Source: CADBRN01 sp050944685
GTDB lineage: Bacteria > Bacillota > Clostridia > Lachnospirales > Lachnospiraceae
Assembly: GCA_050944685.1 (NCBI GenBank)
Contig: JBMNRP010000008.1
Span: forward strand, 55,765-119,764
Length of the DNA: 64,000 nt
Reading direction: 5' to 3'
Part shown: in pieces, positions 40,472 through 49,339 of the stretch
How the letters are laid out: each line of letters begins with the position of its first letter
How positions within the stretch are numbered: position 1 is the first letter of the stretch
Notes under the pieces: model-generated
Told to the model about the DNA's origin: nothing
Database searches by the model: none
What the model saw: only the letters and a program-made list of their open reading frames with translations
Made by a program: the position numbers and the translations under genes

Positions 40472-41902
40472 TTACTGATAGGTTACAGGAAGGTTTCCTT
40501 CAAGAATCGTGGTAAATTCGTCATTTGCTTTATCCAGCGCTTCCTGAGGAGTCTCGTCTCCTGAAAGACAGTTTGAAAGCTCGAGCATCAGAGCATTATC
40601 CATCTCATTCCACTGCGCAATACGCGGTCTGGTCGTTGAAATCGCATACGCATCTTTACTGGCCTGCCAGTAGGGAAGCTTGTTCAGTTCCTCATCATCA
40701 TAAACGGAATTAAGGTTTACAAAACCGCCATCCAGCGCGATCTGTTTCTGAACATCCGGTGTATTGAACCACTGAAGAAACAGCCAGGCTGCTTCAGGAT
40801 TTTTAGAATCGGTCGGAATATAGTATCCCCAGCCGCCATAATGTGCAACCTCTTTTTCTTTTACCGGAATGGCTCCATAACCCATTTTCCCCGCAACCGC
40901 AGACTGTTCTTCATCCTCCAGCGCCGGAGCGCAGTCATTAAACAATATCGCCATGGCACAGATTCCCTGCTGAAGTTCCGTCGTGCACTCATCCCAGGTG
41001 GTTCCGGTTACTCCCGGAGGCGCAAATGCTGAAAGATCTTTGTAATACTGAAGTGCCTCGACGCATTTTTCCGAATTTACAGCAGGATTCCCTTCGTCAT
41101 CAAATATTCCTCCACCAAAGGACCACATGTAGTTCATCCACTCACACGTAGTTGCATCATGACGTTTTCCGGACATTGCTACACCATAAACATCACTGCT
41201 CAGTGTTTCACCCATCAAGGTATCTCCGGCTTTTCTGGTAAAAAATTCTGCAACATCCCTATACGTATCCCAATCTGTAGGCACTGTTAAATCGTACCCA
41301 TATTTTTCCTTGAAAGCTTCCTGTTCATCCTTGTTTTCGAAGAGATCTTTTCGATACATAAAAATATCAATGCAAGAATTAGCCGGTACTCCATAAAGTC
41401 CGTCTTTCCATTCACCGGAAGCCTTCCACATCTCCTCGATGATGTCATCTGAATCATAATCCGGAATCACGGCAAGACTTTCATCTTCCATTAACGGCTC
41501 AATAGATTGAATGTACTTATTTTCAACCATATTTCCCAGCATCTGATACGGCGCTGCTATTACATCATAAGCACCGGAGCCGCTTTTAAATGCGAGAGTC
41601 TCTTTTTGAATGACATCATCAAAAGGAGCCATTTCCACTTCAACCGTAATTCCCGTAAGTTCTTCAAACTGATCCAGCTGATTAATGAGCGATTCCGTTG
41701 GGGTCTGTTGTTCCGCAATCATGTATAATGTCGTTCCGGCAAATTGTTTAATTCCGGCTGAGCCGGTGCCCGATGATCCGTTAACCGCTTCAGATGACGC
41801 CGTCGTTCCGGCAGAACTTCCAGATCCGCATCCGGAAAACAGCGCAGCCACCATTACAAGTGAAATAGCCGAATAAATAACCTTATTCTTATTCTTTTTC
41901 AT
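40472..41902 (-). CDS. Sugar-binding lipoprotein of a CUT1 ABC importer
   Basis: ATG at 41902 gives 476 residues with a lipoprotein signal peptide (MVAALFSGC lipobox, Cys near 25). The mature part is an extracellular solute-binding protein family 1 fold: FEELTGITVEVEMAPFDDVI, AYDVIAAPYQMLGNMV, YGVPANSCIDIFMYRKDLFE and GGWGYYIPTDSKNPEAAWLF. It is anchored outside the membrane and feeds substrate to the two permeases. Aromatic residues in the likely binding cleft fit a sugar or polyol ligand, which is not identified. Confidence 0.9.
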   Translation of the reverse strand: MKKNKNKVIYSAISLVMVAALFSGCGSGSSAGTTASSEAVNGSSGTGSAGIKQFAGTTLYMIAEQQTPTESLINQLDQFEELTGITVEVEMAPFDDVIQKETLAFKSGSGAYDVIAAPYQMLGNMVENKYIQSIEPLMEDESLAVIPDYDSDDIIEEMWKASGEWKDGLYGVPANSCIDIFMYRKDLFENKDEQEAFKEKYGYDLTVPTDWDTYRDVAEFFTRKAGDTLMGETLSSDVYGVAMSGKRHDATTCEWMNYMWSFGGGIFDDEGNPAVNSEKCVEALQYYKDLSAFAPPGVTGTTWDECTTELQQGICAMAILFNDCAPALEDEEQSAVAGKMGYGAIPVKEKEVAHYGGWGYYIPTDSKNPEAAWLFLQWFNTPDVQKQIALDGGFVNLNSVYDDEELNKLPYWQASKDAYAISTTRPRIAQWNEMDNALMLELSNCLSGDETPQEALDKANDEFTTILEGNLPVTYQ

Positions 41903-41924
41903 ATGCAATCCCTGCCATTCAATA

Positions 41925-42959
41925 TTATTTCCAGTCGCTGTACTTCTTCGTTACTTTTTCTTTGATCATATTGCAGAAATCATCGGTAACCTGAAAATCA
42001 TTAACAATTGTGTACCAATAATCATGTGCCTCAAGAAATTCTTTTTCGTATTTTATCGCCGCAAAGACATCGTCCCATGTAATATTCATAGCCTCCGGAC
42101 GAATATCTACTCCGGCCCTGTGAATCAGATCAAGCATACCGTCAGGATCATTATCTGCCATTGACGAACCAACAAAAATACCCAGACATACCGGCTGTCC
42201 ATGGATAAATTTCTTTTTCGTCATATATTCAAGCGTATAGAACAGGAAGTGATCACTGCCTTCAATCGGGCGCGGATTCCATCCGTTGTTATGGAATGCG
42301 GAACCTCCCCATCTTAATCCCTCAGTAAGAGTACGAATGCCTTTTTCATTCAAAGCATAGATATCATCAATGTCATCTACAACAGACTGATAAACCGCGT
42401 TGACTTCATCAACCATTCTCTGATCATACGGCCATTTTTTCTCGCATTTCCCGTGATCCGCCGCATATTTCCAATCAAACATGGAATTGTGATAGCAGAA
42501 AACATCACAGACACCGCTTCTGTTTAATGTTTTCGGACCGTTCTGGATAACATCATAATCAACGTATACGGCAATGGGTTCTGTAAATCCCACATAACGG
42601 ACGACATGATTAAAACGAAGCCCTGCTCTGTGACCGAATACAGCATTCGTGGCAATGGCAGTCGGTACCTGATACAGCGGCAGGTGTTTCACCCAGGAAA
42701 CCGTCTTGGCATAATCCACTGCCTGACCTCCGCCAAGCCCGATAACACTCTCAAATCTTGGGAAATTCTTTATTTCTTCAAGGATCTCATCGTATTCCAG
42801 TGTTTTTACAAAATGAACGATGCAATCCTCATCAAAATTGTCTTTGAACTTATCCCAGATATCTTCCATTGTCACAACAAGATACGGTCTCTGAACAATA
42901 TTCTTCAGCTCTCCAATCAGGTTTCTTCCATAAATAGTTCTGAACATATCTGCGGGCAT
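41925..42959 (-). CDS. Iron-type alcohol/glycerol-1-phosphate-like dehydrogenase
   Basis: The 344-residue protein starts at ATG 42959 with AAGGAGGAAAT upstream. The NAD-binding loop is VIGLGGGQAVDYAK (near 91), followed by VPTAIATNAVFGHRAG. The metal site is suggested by GVCDVFCYHNSMFDW, then IEGSDHFLFY and HGQPVCLGIF, matching the Asp-His-His arrangement of glycerol dehydrogenase and sn-glycerol-1-phosphate dehydrogenase. It is the first gene of the leftward operon. A polyol or amino-polyol substrate is more likely than glycerol-1-phosphate in this context; that is inference. Confidence 0.82.
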   Translation of the reverse strand: MPADMFRTIYGRNLIGELKNIVQRPYLVVTMEDIWDKFKDNFDEDCIVHFVKTLEYDEILEEIKNFPRFESVIGLGGGQAVDYAKTVSWVKHLPLYQVPTAIATNAVFGHRAGLRFNHVVRYVGFTEPIAVYVDYDVIQNGPKTLNRSGVCDVFCYHNSMFDWKYAADHGKCEKKWPYDQRMVDEVNAVYQSVVDDIDDIYALNEKGIRTLTEGLRWGGSAFHNNGWNPRPIEGSDHFLFYTLEYMTKKKFIHGQPVCLGIFVGSSMADNDPDGMLDLIHRAGVDIRPEAMNITWDDVFAAIKYEKEFLEAHDYWYTIVNDFQVTDDFCNMIKEKVTKKYSDWK

Positions 42960-43013
42960 TTTTATTTCCTCCTTTTATAAACCTCATTTATAAACCCTAT
43001 TTAATATATGTAT

Positions 43014-43042
43014 ATAATAAATCGCCCACTATTATTTGTCAA
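43014..43042 (-). promoter_or_regulatory. SigA-type promoter of the catabolic operon
   Basis: On the minus strand TTGACA (43042-43037) and TATTAT (43019-43014) are spaced by 17 bp, about 55 nt upstream of the dehydrogenase start. This implies the operon from 42959 leftward is transcribed separately from the ATPase gene. Confidence 0.78.
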
Positions 43043-43098
43043 CAACTTTTTTAGTTATTTTTCATAATATCCGGGCGCATGAATAAATATTTCTTATA

Positions 43099-44211
43099 TT
43101 AATTGCAGATAGATAATTCTGTATTCTTATCAAAGAAATGTGTTTTATCCATGTCAAAAGAAAATCTGATATCATCACCGTTCCTGGCAGTTGTTTTTGC
43201 ATTTACACTGGCGGTCATTTGTATCCCCTCATATTCAAAATGAAGCAACACTTCAGAACCCAGGAGTTCATAAACACGAACCGTTGCATTTATTGCATTA
43301 TCCTCATTCGGATTTACCACCATCTTATAATCATAGATATCCTCCGGACGAATTCCCATAATCACAGTTTTCCCGTCATAACCCTTATCAATCAGTTTCC
43401 GGGCTTTCTCGGGGGGAATCACCAAAGCATTGGAACCAGTCTCTGCTACCACCTTGCCATCAGCCGAATGAATTGTAACATTGATAAAATTCATCTCGGG
43501 TGATCCGATAAATCCGGCTACAAAAAGATTGTCCGGTTTTGAATATAAATTTGCCGGCGTATCAACCTGCTGAATAATACCGTCCTTCATGACAACAATT
43601 CTGGTTCCCAGAGTCATTGCTTCCGTCTGATCGTGCGTAACGTAAATCATGGTTGCGCCGAGTCTCTGATGCAATTTAGAAATTTCAACCCGCATTTGAA
43701 CGCGCAACTTGGCATCCAGATTTGAAAGAGGTTCATCCATAAGAAAAACTTTGGGGTTTCGGACAATGGCACGGCCCATTGCCACACGCTGTCTCTGACC
43801 TCCCGAAAGAGCTTTGGGTTTTCTGTCAAGAAGTTTTTCCAGATCCAGAATTTTGGCCGCCTCGTGAACCTTCTTATCAATTTCATCCTTTGGAAGTTTT
43901 CGCAGCATCAGGCTGAATGCCATATTATCATAAACCGTCTTATGCGGATACAGCGCATAGTTCTGGAAAACCATAGCAATGTCCCGATCCTTGGGTTCCA
44001 CATCATTCATAACCTTATCATCAATGGTCAGCGTTCCCGACGAAATTTCTTCCAGGCCCGCAATCATTCGAAGAGTGGTTGATTTCCCACATCCGGATGG
44101 GCCGACAAAAATGATAAATTCCTTATCTTGGATGTCCAGATTGAAATCCTTAACAGCTTCAAATCCGTTGGGATACTTTTTACAAACTCCTTCCATTTTA
44201 ATATGTGCCAT
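43099..44211 (-). CDS. msmK: MsmK/UgpC-type sugar ABC ATPase
   Basis: ATG at 44211 with AGGAGG upstream gives 370 residues. The nucleotide-binding domain has Walker A GPSGCGKST, signature LSGGQRQR, Walker B FLMDEPLSNLD and the switch His in VTHDQTEA. The C-terminal TOBE-type domain (about 240-370; MGIRPEDIYDYKMVVN) is the regulatory part of MsmK/UgpC ATPases that energise CUT1 importers. It lies upstream of the operon on the same strand with its own promoter, so it may serve more than one importer. Confidence 0.92.
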   Translation of the reverse strand: MAHIKMEGVCKKYPNGFEAVKDFNLDIQDKEFIIFVGPSGCGKSTTLRMIAGLEEISSGTLTIDDKVMNDVEPKDRDIAMVFQNYALYPHKTVYDNMAFSLMLRKLPKDEIDKKVHEAAKILDLEKLLDRKPKALSGGQRQRVAMGRAIVRNPKVFLMDEPLSNLDAKLRVQMRVEISKLHQRLGATMIYVTHDQTEAMTLGTRIVVMKDGIIQQVDTPANLYSKPDNLFVAGFIGSPEMNFINVTIHSADGKVVAETGSNALVIPPEKARKLIDKGYDGKTVIMGIRPEDIYDYKMVVNPNEDNAINATVRVYELLGSEVLLHFEYEGIQMTASVNAKTTARNGDDIRFSFDMDKTHFFDKNTELSICN

Positions 44212-44299
44212 AACATGACCTCCTGAAAAAATAATGACGCACCTGATACAGATCCCATTCAAAATATAATAGTTATTACTATATTCTGAATTATTGTCT

Positions 44300-44328
44300 A
44301 TTATAAAAGTCTCGTAAAAACAGCACAA
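44300..44328 (-). promoter_or_regulatory. SigA-type promoter for the msmK gene
   Basis: On the minus strand TTGTGC (44328-44323) and TATAAT (44305-44300) are spaced by 17 bp, about 90 nt upstream of the start at 44211. Confidence 0.7.
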
Positions 44329-44381
44329 TGGTATTGTAAATAAGAAAACCCGCAGATTTTTGTTAAAATGCCAAAGCGAAG

Positions 44382-44410
44382 TTGACATTTTCAAAAGTTT
44401 GCTGTATAAG
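44382..44410 (+). promoter_or_regulatory. SigA-type promoter for the PucR-type regulator
   Basis: TTGACA (44382-44387) and TATAAG (44405-44410) are spaced by 17 bp, about 95 nt upstream of the regulator start. It is 54 bp from the divergent msmK promoter, so one bound regulator could affect both. Confidence 0.75.
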
Positions 44411-44504
44411 CTACTAAAATAGGGCTGATAATACTCTGATTTTGTTCTGAATGACGAATAGACCAGCTGTCGTCATATATCATATTTTGAAAGGGAGTTC
44501 TGAT

Positions 44505-45410
44505 ATGGATTTAGATCAGGAGATCAGTGAACTGATTAATAAATTAAACCAAAAGACCGGTCTCTCCTTCCAGCTGTCAAATGAATACCCGGGCGGAAAA
44601 GAAGAAACCATAACGAAACTGAAAAAATTAGTCAATGAAAAACCTCTTTCGACGAGGAGAAAAGAATTCTTCAACAAAGTCCTTTTTTCTGAAGAAGAAT
44701 CCGAAAATCTTAATAATGAAGCTCTGGTTCTGCACATCAATCCGAATCAACAGTACTTTGTTTTGTTAACTGAGACAGCAGGAACCATGCCAGATGAAAC
44801 TGAGAGCATTATCAAAAATTTACTTCATTATCCGTCTAATGTATATTTTTTACAAGCCGGGAGCAACCGGATTATTATGCTTTATCCAAGTTCCAAAAAG
44901 CGGCTTTCCGAAACACTCTTTGACTTATCCAGAAAAATTACCGATACGGTTAGTGCCGAAGCAATGATTAAAGTGAATACTTCTTTTTCTGGCACACCAA
45001 GAAATATTCCGGATCTGAAAATATCTTATACGGAAGCTTCCATGGCACTGAAAATCGGGAAAATTTTTGATAGAAAGTCACATGTGTATTCTTATGACAA
45101 TTTAGGTTTAGCAAGGCTCGTATATGAACTCCCCGAAGATGTTTGCCTGAAATATCTTGCAGAGACATGGCAAAATAATACTTCTCCGGAGAATTTTGAT
45201 AAAGAGACATTAAGCATTATTGACGCCTTCCTCGATACAGGCTTGAACATTGCTGAAACTTCCCGTAAATTATTTATGCACCGCAACACCCTGGTTTACC
45301 GGTTGGACAAAATCAAACGATCAACCGGATTGGATCTTCGAAATTTTAATGATGCCATGAATTTCAAAATCTCAGCCATGATCATTGAAATGCTTAATCA
45401 ACGTTACTAG
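44505..45410 (+). CDS. PucR/CdaR-type transcriptional regulator
   Basis: ATG at 44505 with AAAGGGAG upstream gives 301 residues. The C-terminal helix-turn-helix (about 240-300: LDTGLNIAETSRKLFMHRNT, then LVYRLDKIKRSTGLDL) is the PucR C-terminal DNA-binding domain used by CdaR, PucR and similar regulators. The N-terminal and middle parts form a GGDEF-like sensor fold (ASMALKIGKIFDRKSHVYSY) characteristic of CdaR. These proteins usually activate genes for sugar acid, polyol or amino acid use. It is divergent from the transporter ATPase gene and is a likely activator of this cluster. Confidence 0.87.
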   Translation: MDLDQEISELINKLNQKTGLSFQLSNEYPGGKEETITKLKKLVNEKPLSTRRKEFFNKVLFSEEESENLNNEALVLHINPNQQYFVLLTETAGTMPDETESIIKNLLHYPSNVYFLQAGSNRIIMLYPSSKKRLSETLFDLSRKITDTVSAEAMIKVNTSFSGTPRNIPDLKISYTEASMALKIGKIFDRKSHVYSYDNLGLARLVYELPEDVCLKYLAETWQNNTSPENFDKETLSIIDAFLDTGLNIAETSRKLFMHRNTLVYRLDKIKRSTGLDLRNFNDAMNFKISAMIIEMLNQRY

Positions 45411-45461
45411 AAGCATTCTGTATACATGTCAATAAAGACTGCTCACCTCCTGAAATGTAAT

Positions 45462-45527
45462 ATGGCGGTGGCATATCTTTTCAGCAAACGTCTGTTCTGC
45501 TTTGCCTTAGGATATACTCACCGCCAT
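45462..45527. repeat. Long imperfect hairpin between convergent genes
   Basis: ATGGCGGTGGCATATC pairs with GATATACTCACCGCCAT, 9 bp perfect at the outside and 6 of 7 further in after one bulge, around a 33 nt loop. There is no T-run, so it is a weak terminator candidate. It lies between the PucR-type and beta-helix genes. Confidence 0.6.
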
Positions 45528-45555
45528 GGATAAAGCTCTGTGGAACTATTCTACA

Positions 45556-47244
45556 TCATTTTACCGAGTACCAGCCAATTCCTTCATCATTCCAGCCGGC
45601 CGCCAGCAGGATCGCTTTTTCGGCAGCGCTGACCGTATAGTTATGGTTATTGGCAAAGGCGTTCGGGTTGTACTGACGATAGACCGGCACGCCGTCGTCT
45701 TCATCCGCTGAATACCAGCCGACTCCTTCATACGACCAGCCTAACTGAACCAGATAATTCTTCTCCGCTGTACTGACTGTGTAATGATGTTCGCCTCCGT
45801 TCGCATTGTATAAACGGTAAACCGGATCGCCTTCTGACGGTGCATACCAGCCAATCCCTTCATTTGACCAGCCGAGCGAGATCAGATGATTTCTTTCGCT
45901 TAAATTATCGGTATAGAAGTGTTCGCCGCTGTTCGGATTGTACAGCCGATAAATCACGATGCTGTCATCCGAGGTACTGGAAGAGTCTGTCGTATCTGAC
46001 TCATCAGAACCGGTTGAAGATGTTCCGTCCGTATAAGTTTCCCCGTTTACGGTCAGTGTATAGCCGTTCAGATCAATCGATCCGGAATCAGCGGACAGGG
46101 ATGTAACCGAGCTGTCTCCGGTCAATGTCCATGTGCTTCCGGAAGGAACGCTGACATTAACCGTGCCTTCATTATTGATGGCGCCGGTGTAATCGGAATT
46201 CGTCAGATTCAGATCCAGTGAACTGATGGAATCAACGGTAATATCCCCGCTCAGCGTCTGATCGGTTGCATTCACTGTGACATCTCCGCCGTTGGAACCG
46301 CTCGTTCCCCAGGGTCCTGCCTGGATGACAAAGAGATCATTGTCGCTGTCATTATTGACAAGGGTGACATCATCCAGATCAATGGTTGCGTTGGTATTTG
46401 TGACGTAAAACAGCGCGCCGTTCGAGGATGTGATCGTCCCGCCGGTGGCACTGAAAGAGGCTGTGCCTGTCGAAGCATCGCCGGACATGGACTGATAGAG
46501 CATCACCGCCTGATAGGTCTGCGCCTGTCCGTTCAGCGTCGTATTGTTTGCATTCAATGTGGTATCTGACAGTGTCACGCTGTTGGCGCCTTCAATCACA
46601 ATGCCTTCCGACTGCGTGGATGACAGGCTTGCATCCGACACGGAAATATCCGCAGTAGAATAGATGGCCGGTGAGCCGACGCCCGATGTGGTATATGTTC
46701 CGCCGCTTGCCGTGATTGTGCCGCCGCCCCGGTCACTTCGGATCGCCGCGGAGGAATTGCCGGAGGTATTGACCGTCAGATCCGTGGCGTTCAGGATGCC
46801 GCCGCCTGTTGTCATAATACCTCCCGAGTTATTTCCGGTTGTCTTGATGGACGTATCGCTGATGGTAACGGTCGTTCCGTCGCCGCTGCCGCCGCCATAA
46901 GAGAATACGCCGTTGGCATGAGCGCCATTCGTTGTAACCGTACCTCCGGTAATCGTAAGCTGCGCACCGCCTTCTGCGAGAACCGCCGCATTTGTACCGT
47001 AGAAGTCTGCATTTTCACCGCTGGAATCACCTGTTTTGGTGACGGTAGGATTTGTCAGTGTTACAGATCCTCCATTGACCAGAACGGCATTTTCACCGCC
47101 TGTTGTGGAAGAATAACTTTGGTTCGAAGTGCTGGAGGTTACGGTTGCGGCGTAGACATTTACAAGGGATGCCCCCGAAGATAGCGAAAACGTCAGCGCT
47201 GAGACCGCAGCAGCCATCGTGGATAATACACGTCTGCAATGCAT
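45556..47244 (-). CDS. Secreted beta-helix protein with DUF5648 repeats
   Basis: ATG at 47244 with GAAAGGAGC upstream gives 562 residues. After a Sec signal peptide (about 1-30) comes a roughly 370-residue S/T/G/N-rich region with repeated short turns (TLTNPTVTKTGDSSGENADF; GNNSGGIMTTGGGILNATDL), typical of a right-handed parallel beta-helix adhesin. A Ser/Asp/Thr linker follows, then three C-terminal modules of DUF5648 type (YRLYNPNSGEHFYT, YRLYNANGGEHHYT, and a third with NNHNYT), each ending in a GWxxEGIGWY-type phrase. It is probably displayed outside and binds glycans or wall. There is no sortase motif. Confidence 0.85.
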   Translation of the reverse strand: MHCRRVLSTMAAAVSALTFSLSSGASLVNVYAATVTSSTSNQSYSSTTGGENAVLVNGGSVTLTNPTVTKTGDSSGENADFYGTNAAVLAEGGAQLTITGGTVTTNGAHANGVFSYGGGSGDGTTVTISDTSIKTTGNNSGGIMTTGGGILNATDLTVNTSGNSSAAIRSDRGGGTITASGGTYTTSGVGSPAIYSTADISVSDASLSSTQSEGIVIEGANSVTLSDTTLNANNTTLNGQAQTYQAVMLYQSMSGDASTGTASFSATGGTITSSNGALFYVTNTNATIDLDDVTLVNNDSDNDLFVIQAGPWGTSGSNGGDVTVNATDQTLSGDITVDSISSLDLNLTNSDYTGAINNEGTVNVSVPSGSTWTLTGDSSVTSLSADSGSIDLNGYTLTVNGETYTDGTSSTGSDESDTTDSSSTSDDSIVIYRLYNPNSGEHFYTDNLSERNHLISLGWSNEGIGWYAPSEGDPVYRLYNANGGEHHYTVSTAEKNYLVQLGWSYEGVGWYSADEDDGVPVYRQYNPNAFANNHNYTVSAAEKAILLAAGWNDEGIGWYSVK

Positions 47245-47260
47245 TTTAATTGCTCCTTTC

Positions 47261-47296
47261 AATAGGTAAAAAATCTACAGTTCTTTTTTACCTATT
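47261..47296 (-). promoter_or_regulatory. Perfect 13 bp inverted repeat in the leader of the beta-helix gene
   Basis: AATAGGTAAAAAA (47261-47273) and TTTTTTACCTATT (47284-47296) are perfect complements around a 10 nt loop, directly upstream of the ribosome binding site. On the minus strand a TTGACA lies about 16 nt further upstream, so the repeat overlaps the likely promoter or leader. It may be an operator or a 5' stabilising/attenuating hairpin. Confidence 0.6.
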
Positions 47297-47682
47297 TTAT
47301 TTTGAGTTTGTGTCAAATTTGTGGAGAATTTTTGCAGATTCTGGGATATTGACATGAAGCCCTCACAGCAACAGAACAGGGTCCGGACCCGGAACTTCGC
47401 GTCACTCCAATGCGGAGCATGAGAAAGGTAAAATGGAATCACTTCCGAGCAATAATTATCCTTCTTTTCAAGTTGAAAGAGTATTGTTACAATTGTTTTG
47501 ACCGTACAAGTATTTTGTCGGAACTATGAATAAGCATCTTTGACTGGTGCACGCGCGGCATACAGATCCCTCCGGAAACGATGTCAGGGAAACGATGTCA
47601 GCGCTGTGCGTCTTGCCTCAGGCCGGCGATCTCACGGGCTTCCAGATCACGGATCCGGTTCTGAGGCAGAGGAAAGGAAAAA
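47297..47682. other. Gene-free interval before the LysR gene
   Basis: This stretch has no supported gene. It contains a perfect tandem duplication of 14 bp (GGAAACGATGTCAG at 47574-47587 and 47588-47601), near the start of the LysR gene. No SigA promoter of consensus quality was seen for the LysR gene. Confidence 0.5.
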
Positions 47683-48597
47683 ATGAGTCTTACGCTTCAA
47701 CAACTCAGGTATGCCGTCGCTGTCGCTGAGGCAGGATCGATCAGTCAGGCGGCAGAAAAGCTGTTCATATCACAGCCAAGCCTGTCCGCGGCCATACAGG
47801 AAATTGAAAAGAGTGTCGGCCGGATGCTTTTTAAAAGAACACCTCGCGGCATGCAGCTGACAGCGGACGGGGCAGAATTTCTGGGCTATGCCCGGCAGGT
47901 TCTGCAGCAGATGGACATGCTGGAAGCTAATTACAGTTCAGCGCAGCACGTCAGAAAGCGCTTTTCCGTTTCCACGCAGCACTACACTTTTGCGGCCAAT
48001 GCTTTTGTGGAACTGGTGAAGAATGCTGATTACCCCACTTATGAATTTTCCCTTCTTGAGGGAAGGACGAGTGAAATCATTGAAAATGTCCACAACATGA
48101 AAAGCGAGCTGGGCATCCTATACTTAAGCAGCTTTAATGAGTCTGTCATCCGAAAAGTTCTTGCGGAGAATGGTCTCACATTTACCTCGCTGTTCACAGC
48201 GGCTCCGCACGTATTCCTCTGCCGGACGCATCCGCTTGCGGGCCGTGCTGAAGTAACAATTGCCGAGCTGGATGATTATCCCTATATAACGTATGATCAG
48301 GGACTGGATAATTCATTTTATTTTTCTGAGGAACTGCTCAGCACACGTCAGGTGAAGAAACATATTATCGTCTCGGACCGGGCAGCTCTTGTCAATTTTC
48401 TGATCGGTCTGAATGCCTATACGATATCCACAGGAATATTCCCGGCTTATCTTCATGGAGAGGACATTATTTCCGTACCTCTGGACGTCGAGGAGCATAT
48501 GGAAGTCGGTTACATTCAGAACCGACATGCTGTTGCCAGCCCTCTTGGCGGGCTTTATATAGAGGCGCTCAGGAAAATAGCCGATGACATAGTTTAA
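47683..48597 (+). CDS. LysR-family transcriptional regulator
   Basis: ATG at 47683 with GAGGAAAGGAAA upstream gives 304 residues. The N-terminal winged helix is AVAEAGSISQAAEKLFISQP, then SLSAAIQEIEKSVGRMLF, followed by a substrate-binding-like effector domain (about 90-300). The next gene, 98 nt downstream on the same strand, is a LysE-type exporter. LysR-LysE is the classical ArgP/LysG arrangement, in which the regulator senses an amino acid and turns on its export, although here the two genes are not divergent. Confidence 0.92.
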   Translation: MSLTLQQLRYAVAVAEAGSISQAAEKLFISQPSLSAAIQEIEKSVGRMLFKRTPRGMQLTADGAEFLGYARQVLQQMDMLEANYSSAQHVRKRFSVSTQHYTFAANAFVELVKNADYPTYEFSLLEGRTSEIIENVHNMKSELGILYLSSFNESVIRKVLAENGLTFTSLFTAAPHVFLCRTHPLAGRAEVTIAELDDYPYITYDQGLDNSFYFSEELLSTRQVKKHIIVSDRAALVNFLIGLNAYTISTGIFPAYLHGEDIISVPLDVEEHMEVGYIQNRHAVASPLGGLYIEALRKIADDIV

Positions 48598-48695
48598 AAC
48601 TATGCAAATGCATAGAAAACTTGAAATATTCACAGCATCTGTTTCGTGTGAAAATAAGAAGCATCAGAAGCTGAATCACGGAAGAGGTGCTTTTT

Positions 48696-49289
48696 ATGTC
48701 TGCAGCAGTATTGGGAGCTCTGATCAGTTATATGCTGGTCAGCTCTTTTTCTCCGGGACCGGGAAATATCCTGACGCTGAATACAATGACACGCTATGGG
48801 TGGAAAAAAGGACGCCGATTATTTTTCGGTATCTGCTGCGGATATTACTGCGTCCAGATCCTCTGTGCATTCACCATATACTGCCTGAGCCGATGGATGA
48901 TGCCGGCTTTGTCGGTTCTTCGATATATCGGGGCGATCTATCTGATCTGGCTGTCCGTGCACATCATCCGCAGCAGCCCGGATAACCGGGACGAAGCCAG
49001 AAAGCCATCCTTCTGGACAGGCTTTCTGCTGCAGTTCGTAAACGTAAAGATCTGGTTTTATGGCATGACGGCACTGAGCAGCTATATCGTCCCCTGGTAC
49101 ATCGGGCTGCTGCCTCTCCTCATTGCAGAACTTGTCATAGCTTCCGTTGGCTCTGCAGCTTCTCTGACATGGGCTCTTCTTGGCGTAAAGATCAGGAATA
49201 TCTATTCGTCGCATTACCGTACTGTGAACCGGATCCTTGGCGCGTTTTTAATCTATTGTGCTTTAACGATGATTGTTTCAAAAAAATAA
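48696..49289 (+). CDS. LysE-family amino acid exporter
   Basis: ATG at 48696, placed 5 nt after AGAGGTG, gives 197 residues with six transmembrane helices. The N-terminal SSFSPGPGNILTLNTMTRYG is the LysE/RhtB signature. GTG 9 nt upstream overlaps the binding site and is less likely. It exports amino acids or similar small molecules; the substrate is unknown, and the preceding LysR gene probably regulates it. Confidence 0.9.
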   Translation: MSAAVLGALISYMLVSSFSPGPGNILTLNTMTRYGWKKGRRLFFGICCGYYCVQILCAFTIYCLSRWMMPALSVLRYIGAIYLIWLSVHIIRSSPDNRDEARKPSFWTGFLLQFVNVKIWFYGMTALSSYIVPWYIGLLPLLIAELVIASVGSAASLTWALLGVKIRNIYSSHYRTVNRILGAFLIYCALTMIVSKK

Positions 49290-49339
49290 AACAAGTGAAG
49301 AACTGAAAATACCGGATCCGAATGGATGGGGAAACATAA

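Noticed and set aside
47574..47601. Tandem 14 bp duplication as a regulatory repeat
   Set aside because: Two perfect copies are present, but there are only two and they are not palindromic; a slippage duplication explains them.
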